Assembly: GCF_030272615.1 (NCBI RefSeq) | Contig: NC_081414.1 | Location: 313,415,164 to 313,479,163, forward strand | DNA length: 64,000 nt | Source of the DNA: Cryptomeria japonica | Taxonomy: Eukaryota > Streptophyta > Pinopsida > Cupressales > Cupressaceae | Reading direction: 5' to 3' | Shown: piece after piece, positions 34,581-45,640 of the stretch | Layout of the letters: every line of letters starts with the position of its first letter | Position numbering within the stretch: position 1 is the stretch's first letter | The notes under the pieces: model-generated | Database searches by the model: none | What the model was told of the DNA's origin: nothing | The model's input: the letters and a program-made list of their open reading frames with translations, nothing else | Made by a program: the position numbers and the translations under genes

Positions 34581-35810
34581 TGTTGGCAATATGCTGAAAT
34601 TGTTTATGTGTTATCATTAATGTCAATATTGTTCTCTGGTTGGATATGGTTCTATCCTGGTTGGTTACTGATATCCCAATTGGTTCCTGTTCCAGTTGGA
34701 CTTGGTTATCAATGATTCTGATCCAGTATGATTAGATTGGTTGTTTCAGTTTTGGATGGTTATTCAGGATGGTTATATGCTTGTCAAATTCAATTGGTTC
34801 ATGATTTGGTGCTCTAGAAGCTATCTCTTATGTTCTGAATTACCGGTTGATATCTCTCGGTACTGTTGGCTTTACCAGTTGGTGATATTCGACGATTTGG
34901 TTAAGTGATTTTGGTCCAGCTTATAGAAATGGTTCCTAATGTGCTGAAGGCATTCTTGATCATGTCCTAATTGTTTGTTGGCTTCACATTGGCTAGCGTG
35001 ATGATTTGGTGATCCCATTTGGACCCGGTTGGTTATTCTATGTTATTTGCACTGAGGGTTTCTACCAGTTGGTGAAACATGTTGATATAGGTCTTAGCGG
35101 AATTTCCAGTGGATATAATTATTTGGGAATTTAAATTAGGTCCATGCTATGTAATGAAAATCATAATATTGGTCTGGTGGCATCGTGTGATGAAATTTTT
35201 GTAATTATGGTTTGTGGGTTTAGGGTTTAGCCGACCTTGTTATCAAGGTTGATGATATGTATTTATAGGCGACTTATTCATGTAATTTGCAGAGGATGGT
35301 ATGGTATGGTTATGTCTGCATTATCTGAGAGTGTTTTATGTGCGAACAAAGTTATATCATTCAGCAAAGGGTTGTGAAGGTTTTAGACTTTCAGGGTAGA
35401 CATCTGTGCTTAACCAGAACTATATCAAGCATTATGAGATTCTATTTTCATAGTTCATTTTCTCTGGATTGTAGTCTAATGTTTATGTAAGTTAGTGAGA
35501 CTTCCCTTTTGTGATGAGCAGTGAGCTCTAGGCGGTTGGTCTGATTGCAAGTGCAATCCCCATTGTAATTATTTCACATATTGTTGCAAAAGTATTATCT
35601 GACTGTGGGTAGGGTTTCCCACCATGGTTTTTCCCTTTACCAGGTTTTCCACGTCAAAATATTGGTGTTGTGTGTTATGTGCTTTCATGCTTTATCTTTC
35701 ATTGTGTTGCTCTGGTAAATGGTTTATAATCTGCATTAATTGTTTAATTTATGGAAAACTCATTCACCCTCCCCCCTCTTAGTTTTCCTCCGATATCAGA
35801 GATTATAGCA
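34581..35810 (+). repeat. Solo LTR (1230 bp), copia-like, inserted in segment D gene 1
   Basis: It starts TGTTGGCAATATGCTG and ends GAGATTATAGCA, flanked by a perfect 5-bp duplication AATTG (34576-34580 and 35811-35815). Removing it restores the gene reading [14 protein letters not shown]. It shares blocks with the element C LTRs (an AAGGTTGATGA-xx-TGTAT-like TATA region near 35245, TTCCCACCATGGTTTTTCCC near 35615, CATTCACCC near the end). No internal region is present, so it arose by LTR-LTR recombination. Confidence 0.85.
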
Positions 35811-35815
35811 AATTG

Positions 35816-36112
35816 TTCACAACATTGGATTTGGTCAGATGGATGTGCTGATAAGTGTTCTTCTGAAATTGATTTTAAATTTTCTTATTTGTATATATAT
35901 ATTAAATACATACATGTGTTTGAAATTTCCATTTGATTTGATTTTAACACCAAGTATATATATATATGTGTGTGTGTGTGTGTATACATACATATGTATA
36001 CACATATACATGTATATGTATATGTATATGTATACATACGTATGTATGTATGTATATATATACATACATACACATGTATACATATATGTATATATATACA
36101 TACATGCATGCG

Positions 36113-36177
<65 letters not shown>

Positions 36178-36233
36178 ATGTATGTTTGTGTGTGTGTATT
36201 ATATATATACATACATATATGTGTGTGTATGTG

Positions 36234-36308
<75 letters not shown>

Positions 36309-36645
36309 GTTTGTGTGTGTGTATTATATATATACATACATATATGTGTGTGTATGTGTATATGTATATACATATACATACATACACACACACATATATG
36401 TATGTATATATATAATACACACACACAAACATACATACATACATACATACATGTGTATGCAATTATTCATGTCGGGACGATTTAAGTCTGCAAAAGCTTT
36501 TAATTGGCTATCCTTACAACATGCTCGACGTAGCATAAAGTTTTTGTGGAACTTCTTTGAGAGTGGACATGGAAAAGGAGAGCATGTGTGAAGCGTGCAC
36601 TTCGACAACATGAACTTGCAAGTACATTCTTTTCATTTACTCTAA
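35816..36645 (+). pseudogene. Segment D gene 1, middle part, with microsatellite-filled intron
   Basis: The exon piece at 35816-35868 gives [12 protein letters not shown]. After a microsatellite interval the reading resumes at about 36474 as RFKSAKAFNWLSLQHARRSI, KFLWNFFESGHGKGEH, and with a small internal loss VKRALRQHELASTF to about 36625. Joining GCTG to GACGATTTAAG would give an uninterrupted SDGCAGRFKSAKAF, so the interval is probably an intron. Its donor would be ATAAGT (GTAAGT with the first base changed), and the acceptor lacks AG (CGG), so both sites look mutated. The D of WSDG and the E/H of ESGHGKGEH are candidate catalytic residues. Confidence 0.45.
35940..36460. repeat. Long TA/TG/CA microsatellite with inverted copies
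   Basis: About 520 bp consists almost entirely of alternating pyrimidine-purine steps (TATG, TACA, TGTG, TATATA). A 55-base block beginning GTATGTTTGTGTGTGTG at about 36302 is a near copy of one at about 36180, and its reverse complement is at about 36383-36438. Long translated frames here (Tyr/Ile/Cys/Val only) are artefacts of the repeat. Confidence 0.9.
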
Positions 36646-37194
36646 TTTAATAATCTTTATATCAAGCAATTTAAATATATATGGGCAAGTCAATTTTCTA
36701 AAGCCAGATATTGTGTACAAGTAATACCATACGGAATTCAAATGAAATCATTGAATGGTGCAAAAGTCATTTTGCTAGTCATGATACAACATACAACAAG
36801 TGTTATTTTTGAGAAGTTAAAGGTATTTATTCTTGTGTTCAAATTATTTTAAAATTCAACATGACATAAATGAAAAGTAAATTAAATTAATTTTGTTGAA
36901 TTGTGATTTGACATGTACATTTATTTTAAAACTATATATTGAACTAGAAATGTAAATGTGTGTTTCTAAATTCATTTTGTAACAGATATCGATCGATAAA
37001 ATCCTTATAATTTTCAAACAATTAATGGTATTAGAATTTTACATCAATTCATGACTACAGGACATATCAAGCCTTCATGTTATTCTTGTAAGATAAAAAT
37101 CATGCTTTTATTTTGATTACATTGAGGACAACACAAATACTCAATGTGAGAACATTGGAGATGGATATGTTTTACAATGAGAAATGAAATAGTT

Positions 37195-37785
37195 AGTCGC
37201 AATGCCTCCTTATGAAGATAGTGACATTATTGATATTTGTGATCCTCTATATTCAATTGATTATGAACATGTTTCTGATTTAGTTGTTACAGGTGCATGT
37301 GTGCATTTTTTAAAATATGTACAATTTTTTAAATTCTTATTTATGTTATTGTCAAATAATTTATGTTAATTTTGTTTGAGATATATGTGGTCTATGTAGG
37401 TGATATTTTTGCGATGGTTGTTTATCCTGACAATACTGAAGGTGTTGATTATTATCTATCGAGATGCACAACACCAAAATGCAAGTTATTAGAATCAGTC
37501 ACCGATGGTGATGGACAACAATATCCCATCGGTTCAGTTGTTTTGAAGGCACCCATTATCAACAAATAAAGATAGATAAAAATGGTGTAACATTTATTGA
37601 TTATATGTCAGACCAAAAATTTCTACACTACAGTCACTCAGTAATAGCGACAAGATTGCATTTGCAGACATTGCCAAAAAGAGGACGTGGCAACCAAAAG
37701 TGGAGGTTGCCTATTGAAGATCATGAAAAAAAATTAGAGATTATAAAAGATAGGGATGATCTAGATTATATGTACTAGGAGCTTT
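37195..37785 (+). pseudogene. Segment D gene 1, 3' exons
   Basis: ATGCCTCCTTATGAAGATAG at 37202 opens PPYEDSDIIDICDPLYSIDY. After a gap of about 100 bases with an AG boundary (GTAG) near 37400 comes GDIFAMVVYPDNTEGVDYYL, SRCTTPKCKLLESVTDGDGQ and QYPIGSVVLK. A one-base shift near 37550 leads to HYQQIKIDKNGVTFIDYMSD, SVIATRLHLQTLPKRGRGNQ and a stop after LDYMY near 37778. I read this as the C-terminal domain of gene 1 because strand, spacing and decay match. The YPDNTEG...RCTTPK block looks like a conserved small domain of unknown role. Confidence 0.4.
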
Positions 37786-37953
37786 AAGTTAACTTGTCAT
37801 GTTTGAACTTTTTATATTAAATAGGTCATACTTCGATGAACTCATATTTTCTAGTACAAGATCATATATATCTATATAGATATAGACATGCATGTTTGTT
37901 TGGATATTGTGGATGGTTATATATTATATATATTGCACATGGACATTTAATTT

Positions 37954-38482
37954 TGTGGATGCATAAATTGTTAAAGAAACAACTATGCATTGAATTTATG
38001 TTTTATACCTAAATATATTTTGTGGATGCATTGAATTTGTATGTATGTATGTATGGATTTGAATTTTTTTGTGTATGTATGTGTATAGATTTATTTATAT
38101 TTACATGTATGGATTCATTTATATGTGGTATTAAGGGGTCTTAAGGGGATTTAAGGGGTCTTAAGGGGATTTATGCAATGGGGTCATAGTGCATGTACAT
38201 AGTTACACCTAGATCATAGTGCACGTGTTTTGTGGATGCATAAATTGTTAAAGAAAAAATTTGTGCATTGAATTTGTGTTTTATACTTAAATATATTTTG
38301 TGGATGCATTGAATTTGTATGTATGTATGTATGGATTTGAATTTTTATATGTATGTATGTGTATAATTTATTTATATTTACATGTATGGATTCATTTATA
38401 TGTGGTTGTAAGGGGTCTTAAGGGGATTTATGCAATGGGGTCATAGTGCATGTACATAATTGCACTTAGATCATACTACATG
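37954..38482 (+). repeat. Tandem duplicate of a ~265-bp block in segment D
   Basis: Copy 1 (37954-38228) and copy 2 (38229-38482) share GTGGATGCATAAATTGTTAAAG, TTGAATTTGTATGTATGTAT, CATGTATGGATTCATTTATA and AAGGGGATTTATGCAATGGG, in that order. Copy 1 has an extra internal repeat of TTAAGGGGTCTTAAGGGGAT. Related words occur upstream of gene 1 (31715-32040), and the AAGGGGATTTATGCAATGGG word recurs at 41833 where the terminal array begins. Confidence 0.75.
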
Positions 38483-39146
38483 TGTGAATCACCTATAAAT
38501 CATCTTTATGTATGTATACATGTATGGAATCATTTTTATTTACATCTATGGATTCATTTATATGCACGGTCTTAAGGGGTATGTTATTTAGCCAATTTGT
38601 ACTAAGCAATCCATGATATAATTTAAACGCCCACTCTTCAATTTGAGATTTTTTTAATTGTCATTGTTTCCTTAGGACAATATAATAAAGTTTGTAATTT
38701 CATTTTGGGGCCTAAGTATCTTGGAAAGAAGTGCAACTTATAAATTTTGAGCCGAGATACTAATTTAGGATCTATTCCCTCTTTCTCTTGTAGAGGTAGT
38801 TTTAGGCACATAAAACGAATATATATGTTAGCTATATAGAAACATTTCAATTGTTTTGAACTTTTTTATTTAAGAGATCCATGCAAACATTTAATTATGG
38901 ATATTCTTCAAATAAATCTTACTTTTAATCTATCCTTTTGTTGAAGTTTTACATTAATGTAGGTTAGTTTTATAAGTTAGATTGATAAATAATAAATTAG
39001 TTTAAGGTTAGTTTTGTTTAGTTTTCCATTTATCTAAGAATCTACTACTTACATATAATCCAAAGATCAATGTGTTGAAACTTTTTTAAATTTTTGGGTG
39101 AAGAACTTGAGATTGAATAACTTTGCGATCTAGATTTAGAAAGTTA

Positions 39147-39194
<48 letters not shown>

Positions 39195-40159
39195 CTGATC
39201 TATTTAATTTGTATATGTATCTAGCATTTCAAGATCCCACATGAAACACAAATCAAATTATCTTGAGTCATCAATTAACATTTAAATTCTTGAGTTGTTC
39301 ACCAAACCAAACAATATGAATCTTCATGAAATGTAAGATCTAGTAAAGCCAAAATAGTAAGATAGAGTTCTATATAATATATAATGAAACGTAGATCTAC
39401 ACATGTATTTATGTTCTAAAATATACATCTAGGAAATGTCTAGAAAATAAAAATATATCTATATAAAATATGTCTGTAATGTCTCTAGAAAATGTACATG
39501 TACATGCACATATGTGTCAAATAAATGCATAATGGGTAGTCGGGGCCCTGTCTTGAACCATGTCCTAATCCCTGCGCCTGCAATAGAGTACACACATGTA
39601 CATACATGTTAAAAACATTAATACGTATACATTTAAGAATACATGGTAAAAATAATTAATTAAATAATTAATATCATTCAGGGTATTTAATAATTCAATC
39701 TAGATTAAGAACATACATGTACATGGTCTAGAGATAAACATGCACTTGATCTCTAACATCTTCACCATGTACATGTACTCTAGAACATCTATGAGATGAA
39801 GAGCTCAGGCGTGATCGTGCCTCAACCTACAATGTACAAATTTTGTTAGATAAATAACTTGAATCTGGAAAATTTTAAAATTTTAATTAATTAAAATCAA
39901 TATCTTTCCCTTTAAATTGAACTTAAATAAAAAAAAATTAATATTTAAGTTATACATGTGTCTCGTGATGAATAGGGTCAGTGGCTATCTGCAAATCTCC
40001 ATACATGGATCCTAACCTAATTCCCTACATATTACAGTTCACAAATTATAATTTTAATTAAAAAATTATACCTCTAGAATATAGAAATCATATATATATG
40101 TACAAAAATTTAATTCAAAATTTATAGCAAACTATAGATAGTTTTTAAATTTAATTTTT
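38483..40159. other. AT-rich centre of segment D, possible small exons of gene 2
   Basis: This stretch is mostly AT-rich, including an (AT)n run at 39149-39192. On the minus strand GC-richer islands preceded by acceptor-like TTGTAG or TTGCAG occur near 39970-40020, 39790-39830 and 39540-39590 (the last reads AQGLGHGSRQGPDYP). They could be downstream exons of the minus-strand gene 2. The evidence is only local composition and splice-like dinucleotides. Confidence 0.3.
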
Positions 40160-41495
40160 AAATTTATACCTCATTTGTAGCATGTAATGCTCGCCTGATC
40201 CTACTAATGTCAAAATCATGCAAGGAGTCCACTGTAGCATCACCATCAAGGTTTGTCTCCATAAGTAGACTAGTGTAAACCCCCGAACTCTAGTATTAGG
40301 TGTTGTGGAATCAAGTGATGTATGAACACCAGGAGGAGGTGTATCCTAGCTAGCTGTTGTATGCTAGGGAGGGGTTGTAGGATGTGCAGCACCATGTTGA
40401 GAGTCTATAGCACCACCATGGCAAGCAGGAGCCGGTCTACCAATTACTTGTCTAACATATGTTGATGTCTCATGTAAATGGAACCCATGCTCCATAGAAA
40501 GAACCTGATTTGCATCCAATAGATAGTTGGATAAACATGCGCTCATCTGTCGCAAAGGATCTACATCACGCAATCGTGCAACATCCATCGACGATGGTAT
40601 GTTAGCTCAAATGTAGGGATCGTATCTCGATGATGTATCATCAATTGGAGGAATGCTAGTTTGAGAACGTAGCAAATATCTGCCCACACGATCCAATGTC
40701 GTCTGATCAACCTATGTCACTACAGTAGCAATACTGGAAAAAAATATGTTGTCGAGTGTCATTAATGGCACTATCTACTGCATGTGATAGTTCCAAACAT
40801 TTTGGAAGCACCAAAAGGTTTGGACCAACTAATGCTTGCTTATTAGCGGGTTTTGGCACATCAGGTCATCTAAACTTATTTGAAAATCTCCCTCTCCCCT
40901 GCCCAGCATGGATAGAAAAATATGTATAGTCTACATCATAGCCTAAATGGAACTTTGCAAATAATTGTTTGCAAAAATATAGGGGCAACTCATCCTTTTG
41001 GGGCCACATATGATGAGTGGCCAACCATCTGGGATATATAAAAGGTGCCACAAGTATATTTGTGCACCTAGTAGGCATATAACCCCTTGTTCTACCTTTC
41101 GACCAATAATGGGGGAACATACTCTTCACATTAGAAGTAGAAACATCATCATTGATTTTTTTCCAGTTTATAATACCAGTAACACTACTTGTAAGAGAAG
41201 AATAGAATGCATCAATGCTAATCTCCTCATAGGAGTTATATGTCTCAACAATGCCAATCATGTGACGTAGATCATCACTAATGGTCTTTGCCCTTTCCTT
41301 ATTTATATGGTTAGGGGTATTTTTCAATGTGTGCTTCAATTGATCTAAAGCATGTTGTAATGTATGTGCAGTTTTCACATAAAGACATTGTCGATCATCA
41401 ACAAACCTTGCAGACAAATCTGACGTCTCCTCACTACCACTTGGTTGAACACTAGGCTCAGATCTAGTATGATGTGAAGCATGATGATCTAACAT
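40160..41495 (-). pseudogene. Segment D gene 2, unrecognised protein
   Basis: From ATG 41495 (MLDHHASHHTRSEPSVQPSG) the frame reads without interruption to a TGA at 40866-40868, about 209 codons. Motifs include YSSLTSSVTGIINWKKINDD, HYWSKGRTRGYMPTRCTNIL, YPRWLATHHMWPQKDELPLY and GQGRGRFSNKFR. The same frame continues past the TGA as PDVPKPANKQALVGPNLLVL. At about 40733 a polypyrimidine-CAG boundary precedes a shifted frame reading TTLDRVGRYLLRSQTSIPPI and SSMDVARLRDVDPLRQMSAC. A downstream Pro/Thr/His-rich tail follows. It is convergent to gene 1. I do not recognise the family; a second transposon protein is the simplest reading. Confidence 0.4.
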
Positions 41496-41814
41496 GATGG
41501 TACAAAATATATATAGATATCTGCATGTGCACATGTACATTACAATTTTAAAACAAAATTTTTACTTAAATAAACAACAATTTTATATGTAAATATATTC
41601 TAACATCTTTTTTATTTGAAGAATATTGAAATAAAGTGCATTTAAAAAAAAATGTCTAGAACTAGATATATATAATTACATATAAAAAAATTCAAACATA
41701 TATAGAAAATTGTATGTAAATTAATACATAAATGACATTTTAAACATATAAAAAGATTGAAATAAATTTAAACATCTTAAAGTAATAAATTAAATGTCAT
41801 GTTTAATAGGTGGT

Positions 41815-43573
41815 CTTACGAGGTCTTAAGGGGATTTATGCAATGGGGTCATATGTGGTCCTAAGGGGTCACCCATGTGTTAGAAAACATGCATGATCCT
41901 TTAGGACCACATATGACCCTTTAGGACACTATGTGACCCTATGTGGTCATATTGGGTCATAAGGGATATGTTGTACACACTAGGATGTTATAAGGGGTCA
42001 TATGTGGTCCTAAGGGGTCACACGTGTTTATTGGGTCATAAGGGGTATGTTGTACACACTCAGATGTTATAATGACATGCGTGACCCCTTAGGACCACAT
42101 ATGGCCCCTTATAACATCCTAGTGTGTACAACATACCCCTTATGACCCAATAAACACATGGGTGAACTCTTAGGACCACATATGACCCCTTATAACATCC
42201 TAGTGTGTACAACATACCCCTTATGACCCAATAAACACATGGGTGACCTCTTAGGACCACATATGACCCCTTATAACATCCTAGTGTGTACAACATACCC
42301 CTTTATGACCCAATATGACCACATAGGGTCATAGTGTCCTAAATGTGTGACCCCTTAGGACCACATATGACCCCTTAGGACACTATGTGATCCTATGTGG
42401 TCATATTGGGTCCTAAGGGGTATGTTATACATAATAGGATGTTAAAAGGGGTCATATGTGGTCACACATGTGTGTTAAAACACATGTGTGACCCCTTAGG
42501 ACCACATATGACCCCTTAGGACACTATGTGATCTTATGTGGTCAAATTTGGTCCTAAGGGATATGTTGTACATACTAGGATGTTATAAGGTTTCATATGT
42601 GGTCCTAAGGGGTCACACATGTGTTAGAACATATGCATGACCCCTCAAGACCACATATGACCCCTTAGGACACTATGTGATCCTATGTGGTCATATTGGG
42701 TCCTAAGGGGTACGTTGTACATACTAGGATGTTAAAAGGGGTCATATATGGTCCAAAAGGGTCACCCATGTGTTAGAACATGTGTGTGACCCCTTAGGAC
42801 CACAAATGACCCCTTAGGACACTATGTGATCCTATGTGGTCAAATTGGGTCCTAAGGGATATATTGTACACACTAGGATGTTATAAGGGTTCATATGTGG
42901 TCCTAAGGGGTCACCCATGTGTTAGAACACATGCGTGAGCCCTTAGGACACTATGTGATCCTATGTGGTCAAATTGGGTCCTAAGGGATACGTTGTACAT
43001 ACTAGGATGTCAAAAGGGGTCATATGTGGTCCTAAGGGGTCACACATGTGTGACCCCTTAGGACAACATATGATTAGGACACTATGTTATCCCATGTGGT
43101 CATATTGGGTCCTAAGGGATATGTTGTACATATTAAGATGTTATAAGGCATCATATGGGGTCCTAAGGGGTCATGCATGTATTAGAACACATGTATGACC
43201 CCTTAGGACCACATATGACCCCTTTTGACATCCTAGTATGTACAACGTACCCCTTAGGACCCAATATGACCACATAGGATCACATAGTGTCCTAAGGGAT
43301 CATATGTGGTCTTAAGGGGTCACGCATGTGTTAGAACACATGGATGACCCCTTAGGACCACAAATGACCCCTTAGGAAACTATGTGATCCTATGTGGTCA
43401 AATTGGGTCCTAAGGAATATGTTGTACAAACTAGGATGTTATAAGGGTTCATATATGGTCCCAAGGGGTCACCCATGTGTTAGAACAATGTGTGACCCCT
43501 TAGGACCTCATATGACCCCTTAGGACACTATGTGATCCTATGTGGTCATATTGGGTCCTAAGGGTATGTTGTA
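41815..43573. repeat. Palindromic tandem array, ~149-bp unit, right end of segment D
   Basis: Units can be phased on TGACCCCTTAGGACCACA. Starts lie at about 42347, 42488, 42637, 42786, 42935, 43050, 43195, 43344 and 43492, so the usual spacing is 145-149 (one 115). Within a unit, the first part TGACCCCTTAGGACCACATA is the reverse complement of the later TATGTGGTCCTAAGGGGTCA, so each unit can fold on itself. The centre carries GTTGTACATACTAGGATGTT. At 42095-42300 three copies of an 81-bp sub-unit run in the opposite orientation. Copies differ by scattered substitutions. The array ends exactly where element C resumes. Confidence 0.9.
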
Positions 43574-45640
43574 CATATTGATTCTAGTAAGACCCCTTAT
43601 GAGCTATGGTTTGGTAATGTTCATACAATTAGATATTACAAAATCTTTGGAAGAAAATGTTATATCAAAAGAGATGAGGGTATAGGAAAAATTTATGCAA
43701 GATGTGATGAAGGAATCTTTTTGGGATATTCTACTAAGAGCAAAGCCTACTAGTGTTACAACAAGAGATTGAGAAAGATAGTGGAAAGTGCAAATGTGAA
43801 GGTTGATGAGAATCATGAGAAGCAAATTAGAGCATGTGGATATGAGTTTGATAATCAGGATGTTACTTCAAAGCAAGTGTAGATAGAGAGTATGAAGCAG
43901 AGTGATCTGATAGAAATAGAGATAGTGAATGCAAGTGCTACTGATGGTGAAGAAGTTCAAGAGCCTAAAAATCAGAACAATCAGAAGACCTCGAGGTATG
44001 TAAGATTAAATCATTCAGAAAATCAAATTATTGGTGATAAAAATAGAGGTGTGATGACTAGGAGAAAGCTCGTTGCTAAAGAGACATGTTTGATTTCTAA
44101 GATTGAGCCTAAAGATGTTGTTGAAGCTTGTAAAGATGAAAATTGGATAAAAGCTATGGAAGCAAAGTTAGATCATATTGAAAAGAATAAAACATGGGAA
44201 CTTGTCCCGAGACCTAAGGACAAGAATGTAATTGGTACTAAATGGGTGTTCTAAAATAAGTTGAATGAGGATGGGTAAGTTGTTAAAAACAAAGCAAGAC
44301 TGGTATGTAAGGGATATTCACAAATAGAAGGTATGGACTTTGTGGAGACTTTTGCTCTGGTAGCTAGAATTGAAGTTGTTAGACTATTTCTTGCATATGT
44401 TGCTCACAAGAAATTCAAGGTATATCAGATGGATGTGAAGTCAGCCTTTTTGAGTGGTGAATTGGAAGAGGAAGTCTGCATTGAGCAACCAGATGGATTT
44501 TCATTGACAGATGAAGAAGACATGGTATGCAGACTGAAGAAAGCATTGTATGGTCTTAAACAAGCACCTAGATCCTGGTATGCTATATTAGACAGGTATT
44601 TGATGAAACTGAGATTCTATAAAGGTGTTGCTGATAGTATTTTGTACTTCAAGATTGATAATGATAACATTTTGATTGTTGAAGTTTTTGTTGATGATAT
44701 TATTTTTGGAGGAAATGATGATTTGAGTAAGAAATTTGTTGATGATATGCAAAAAGAATTTGAGATGTCTATGATAGGTGAGATGAAGTTCTTTCTAGGA
44801 TTGCAAATTACACAGATTGACAAAGGCATTTTCATATCTCAATATAAGTATGTGAATGAATTGTTGAAGAAGTTTGGGTTAGATGATTCCAAACCTGTTG
44901 GAACTCCTATGGTGACTGGATGTAAGATGACAAAAGATGATGAATCTCTGCAGGCTAACTAGACCCTATATAGATCTATGATTGGTAGACTGCTATATTT
45001 GACTCATACTAGACCTGACAATATGAATGTTGTGTGCCTTGTTTCTAGATTTCAAACTGATCCTAAGGAAAGTCATGAAACTACTTTGAAGAGGATATTT
45101 AAATACTTGAAAGGAACAATTGATTATGGTTTGTGGTATCCGAAGGAAGATGATTTTACTTTAAATGCTTATACTAATACTGATTGGGCAGGTGATGTTG
45201 GTGACTAGAAGAGCACTACTAGTGGAGCATTCTTTTTGGGTAAGAAGTTGGTTGCCTGGACAAGTAAGAAGCGAGATTCTATTTCTTTATCTACTGCAGA
45301 AGCTGAATACATTGTTGCTGCTAGCAATTGTACTCGGGTTGTTTGGATGAAACAAACGTTGAAGGATATTAGAGTTATTTATGATGAGCCTACTATTATA
45401 TATTGTGATAATTCTAGTGCTATCAATAATTTTAAGAATCCAATGTTGCATTCTAAGACAAAGCATATATCAATCAAGTTTCATTTTCTGAAAGAGAAAG
45501 TTACTGATAAGGAAGTCAGATTAGAGTATGTATCTACAAAGGAACATATTACATATATCTTCACTAAGCCTTTTCCTATTGATACATTTGTATATCTGAG
45601 AGAGAAGTTAGGGGTGATTACCCCTCCTACTGTGAACTAG
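43574..45640 (+). pseudogene. Element C pol, 3' part: integrase tail, copia RT, RNase H
   Basis: The copia reading resumes with SSKTPYELWFGNVHTIRYYK and FGRKCYIKRDEGIGKIYARC (post-core integrase), then a linker. RVT_2 follows from about 44110 ([62 protein letters not shown]) with the active site [10 protein letters not shown] intact near 44690. RNase H follows (KSTTSGAFFLGKKLVAWTSK, STAEAEYIVAASNC, CDNSSAI). From 43892 the frame is constant but has stops near 44252, 44275, 44960 and 45206; earlier stops lie near 43750 and 43878. The integrase core (catalytic D, D, E) is missing, because sequence between the protease and this point is not present anywhere in C. Confidence 0.88.

Larger units (their letters stand above)
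30570..43573. mobile_element. Segment D: 13-kb insert in element C, candidate unclassified DNA transposon
   Basis: The copia reading of C stops near 30565-30610 in protease and resumes at about 43574 (SSKTPYELWFGNVHTI, late integrase). Everything between is unrelated to copia. It contains a decayed multi-exon plus-strand gene (32903-37780), a second gene on the minus strand (41495-40160), microsatellites, a duplicated block (37954-38482) and a 149-bp palindromic array up to the right edge. I found neither convincing terminal inverted repeats nor a target duplication by eye. The left end may be truncated, and the insertion may have been accompanied by loss of C's integrase core. Two genes plus terminal repeats suggest a DNA transposon; this is an inference. 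Confidence 0.5.

Noticed and set aside
35839-36591. Open frames up to 250 codons on both strands made of Tyr, Ile, Cys, Val, His
   Set aside because: They are translations of the TA/TG/CA microsatellite, open in several frames at once, and not genes.
42060-42296. A 78-residue frame with a perfect 27-residue repeat
   Set aside because: It is the 81-bp sub-array read in one frame; the array is palindromic and other units are not open.
41815-43573. CRISPR-like regular repeat array
   Set aside because: Units of about 149 bp with internal inverted symmetry and no unique spacers, in a plant nuclear context.
30566-43574. Terminal inverted repeats of segment D based on GTAC words at both borders
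   Set aside because: Only four to six bases match and the borders are uncertain by about 40 bases.
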